64,000 bases of DNA from Clostridia bacterium (GTDB taxonomy: Bacteria > Bacillota > Clostridia > Lachnospirales > Cellulosilyticaceae), in contig JARBUI010000001.1 of NCBI GenBank assembly GCA_029239755.1, forward strand, positions 124,001-188,000, written 5' to 3'. Position 1 is the first letter of the stretch; every line of letters begins with the position of its first letter. Shown one piece after another: positions 62,769 through 64,000 of the stretch. Made by a program: the position numbers and the translations under genes. Below the pieces are notes generated by a model. The model saw only the letters and a program-made list of their open reading frames with translations. It did not search any database and was not told where the DNA came from.

Positions 62769-64000
62769 CTAAATTTGACTTAAAGCATTTTCGATATCTG
62801 CTAAAAGGTCGTTGATATCTTCAAGGCCTATTGACAGACGAATAAGATCTTTTGTTACGCCTGCTGCAATAAGCTGCTCGCCATTTAACTGTGCGTGTGT
62901 AGTACTGGCTGGGTGAATAACAAGAGATTTGGCATCTGCCACATTTGCAAGCAATGAGAAGATTTCAAGTTTATTAATAAACTCTACAGCTTTGTCTTCA
63001 TCTTTAAGTCCAAATGTAAAGATAGCTCCTGTTCCTTTTGGGAAATACTTTTTGGCAAGTTCGTAGTAGCTGCTGCTTTTAAGTGAAGGATATTTTACCC
63101 ATGCTACTTTGGGATGGTTCTCTAAGAATGCAGCTATTTTTTGTGCATTCTCAACATGTCTTTCTACTCTTAACGAGAGTGTTTCAAGTCCTTGTAAAAG
63201 CATGAAAGCATTAAATGGGCTGAGTGCTGCTCCTGTATCTCGAAGAAGCTGTACTCTTGCTTTAAAAATAAAGGCAAGCGGGCCAAATGCATCTGCATAA
63301 ACTAGACCGTTATAACTTGGATCAGGTGTTGTAAAGCCTTTAAACTTACCGCTCTTAGCCCAATCAAAATTGCCTCCGTCTACAATAAGTCCCCCCATAG
63401 TTGTCCCATGGCCGCCTATATATTTTGTTGCCGAATGAACAACAATATCTGCTCCAAACTCAATAGGTCTAATAAGATACGGTGTCCCAAATGTGCTGTC
63501 TACTATAAGCGGAATACCATTTTTATGAGCTATATCAGCCACTGCTTCTATGTCCACTATATTAATACTAGGATTGCCTAATATTTCAATAAAAATAGCT
63601 TTTGTTTTTTCATTAATAGCTGCTTCAAAGTTTTCTGCCTTATCAGGATCTACAAACTTTGTTATAATGCCGTAGTTAGGCAGCGTATTAGCTAGTAAAT
63701 TATATGTTCCTCCATACAAGGTACTTGCAGCTACTATTTCGTCCCCTGTACCTGCTATGTTCAAAATAGAATAAGTGATAGCAGCTGAACCTGATGCCAC
63801 TGCAAGGGCCGCTTTCCCGCCCTCCAGCAGCGCAATTCTTTTCTCAAGTACGTCTGTTGTCGGGTTCATAATACGTGTATAAATATTCCCTAATTCCTTA
63901 AGCCCAAATAAGTTAGCTGCATGTTCTGTACTGTCAAAGACATATGAAGTTGTTTGATAGATAGGAACTGCTCTCGATTTTGTAACAGGGTCTACATCCT
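62769..64000 (-). CDS. metY: O-acetylhomoserine sulfhydrylase (partial, N-terminus outside window)
   Basis: A PLP enzyme making homocysteine from O-acetylhomoserine and sulfide. The frame runs unbroken past the window edge; the visible part starts [22 protein letters not shown]. Key segments: [22 protein letters not shown], the PLP-lysine region [13 protein letters not shown], and the C-terminal [21 protein letters not shown] and [20 protein letters not shown]. About 410 residues are visible, so only the first 15-25 are missing. Whether it is SAM-regulated cannot be seen because the leader is outside the window. Confidence 0.93.
   Translation of the reverse strand, partial: DVDPVTKSRAVPIYQTTSYVFDSTEHAANLFGLKELGNIYTRIMNPTTDVLEKRIALLEGGKAALAVASGSAAITYSILNIAGTGDEIVAASTLYGGTYNLLANTLPNYGIITKFVDPDKAENFEAAINEKTKAIFIEILGNPSINIVDIEAVADIAHKNGIPLIVDSTFGTPYLIRPIEFGADIVVHSATKYIGGHGTTMGGLIVDGGNFDWAKSGKFKGFTTPDPSYNGLVYADAFGPLAFIFKARVQLLRDTGAALSPFNAFMLLQGLETLSLRVERHVENAQKIAAFLENHPKVAWVKYPSLKSSSYYELAKKYFPKGTGAIFTFGLKDEDKAVEFINKLEIFSLLANVADAKSLVIHPASTTHAQLNGEQLIAAGVTKDLIRLSIGLEDINDLLADIENALSQI

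Overview
The window is AT-rich, densely packed, low-GC Gram-positive DNA. It carries an FMN riboswitch on a ribDEBAH operon, a SAM-I riboswitch, a serS T-box, strong AGGAGG-type ribosome binding sites, a fused AdhE, a fused GshF and ECF-type vitamin uptake. Together these point to a motile anaerobic Clostridia, probably Lachnospirales; a Cellulosilyticum-like genus is only a guess. Most genes lie on the minus strand, so operons read from right to left.

Layout. 1-3.8 kb: riboflavin operon under an FMN riboswitch whose antiterminator can be read directly. 3.8-10.2 kb: a signalling operon with a 1290-residue hybrid histidine kinase, CheR, stand-alone CheB and a receiver-GGDEF diguanylate cyclase. 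10.3-14.5 kb: GshF, a MATE exporter and a MarR regulator. 14.6 kb: tRNA-Pro. 14.8-16.4 kb: ArsR regulator, ArsP/YraQ-type permease and a small thioredoxin, with a large inverted-repeat operator over the promoter. 17-23.5 kb: a zinc-ribbon protein, a large membrane-anchored protein and a MoxR/DUF58/transglutaminase operon. 23.6-25.9 kb: the AmmeMemoRadiSam pair. 26-31.2 kb: tRNA-Arg(CCT), small surface and envelope proteins, two tiny unlisted genes and tRNA-Arg(TCG).

31.2-40.9 kb is the accessory part: a type I restriction-modification island. In transcription order it holds hsdM, hsdS, a tyrosine recombinase, a DUF3990 protein (ADP-ribosyltransferase-like) translationally coupled to a partner, a silent half-hsdS with a different second target-recognition domain, a decayed DUF1016/YhcG gene and hsdR. 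The active and silent hsdS share exact 20-bp and 24-bp direct repeats flanking the second recognition domain. The island lies between a tetR gene and a decayed copy of that tetR 3' end. This is the best candidate here for an undescribed arrangement: a recombinase and a possible toxin pair carried between the two copies of an hsdS specificity repeat.

41-48.5 kb: TetR, a DacF-like carboxypeptidase, a TM2 protein, an M15 peptidase, a second MATE exporter, serS with T-box, a plus-strand C-rich sRNA candidate and a DUF2752 protein. 48.8-51.5 kb: adhE with a candidate Rex site. 51.6-57.5 kb: a lipoprotein, an unknown protein, a GNAT and a cheW-mcp-cheA operon. 57.6-59.6 kb: coaBC with a pantothenate-type ECF S component. 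59.7-61.1 kb: metQ behind a SAM riboswitch and the apparent stump of a PLP-enzyme gene. 61.3-64 kb: a uracil permease and metY, which runs off the right edge.
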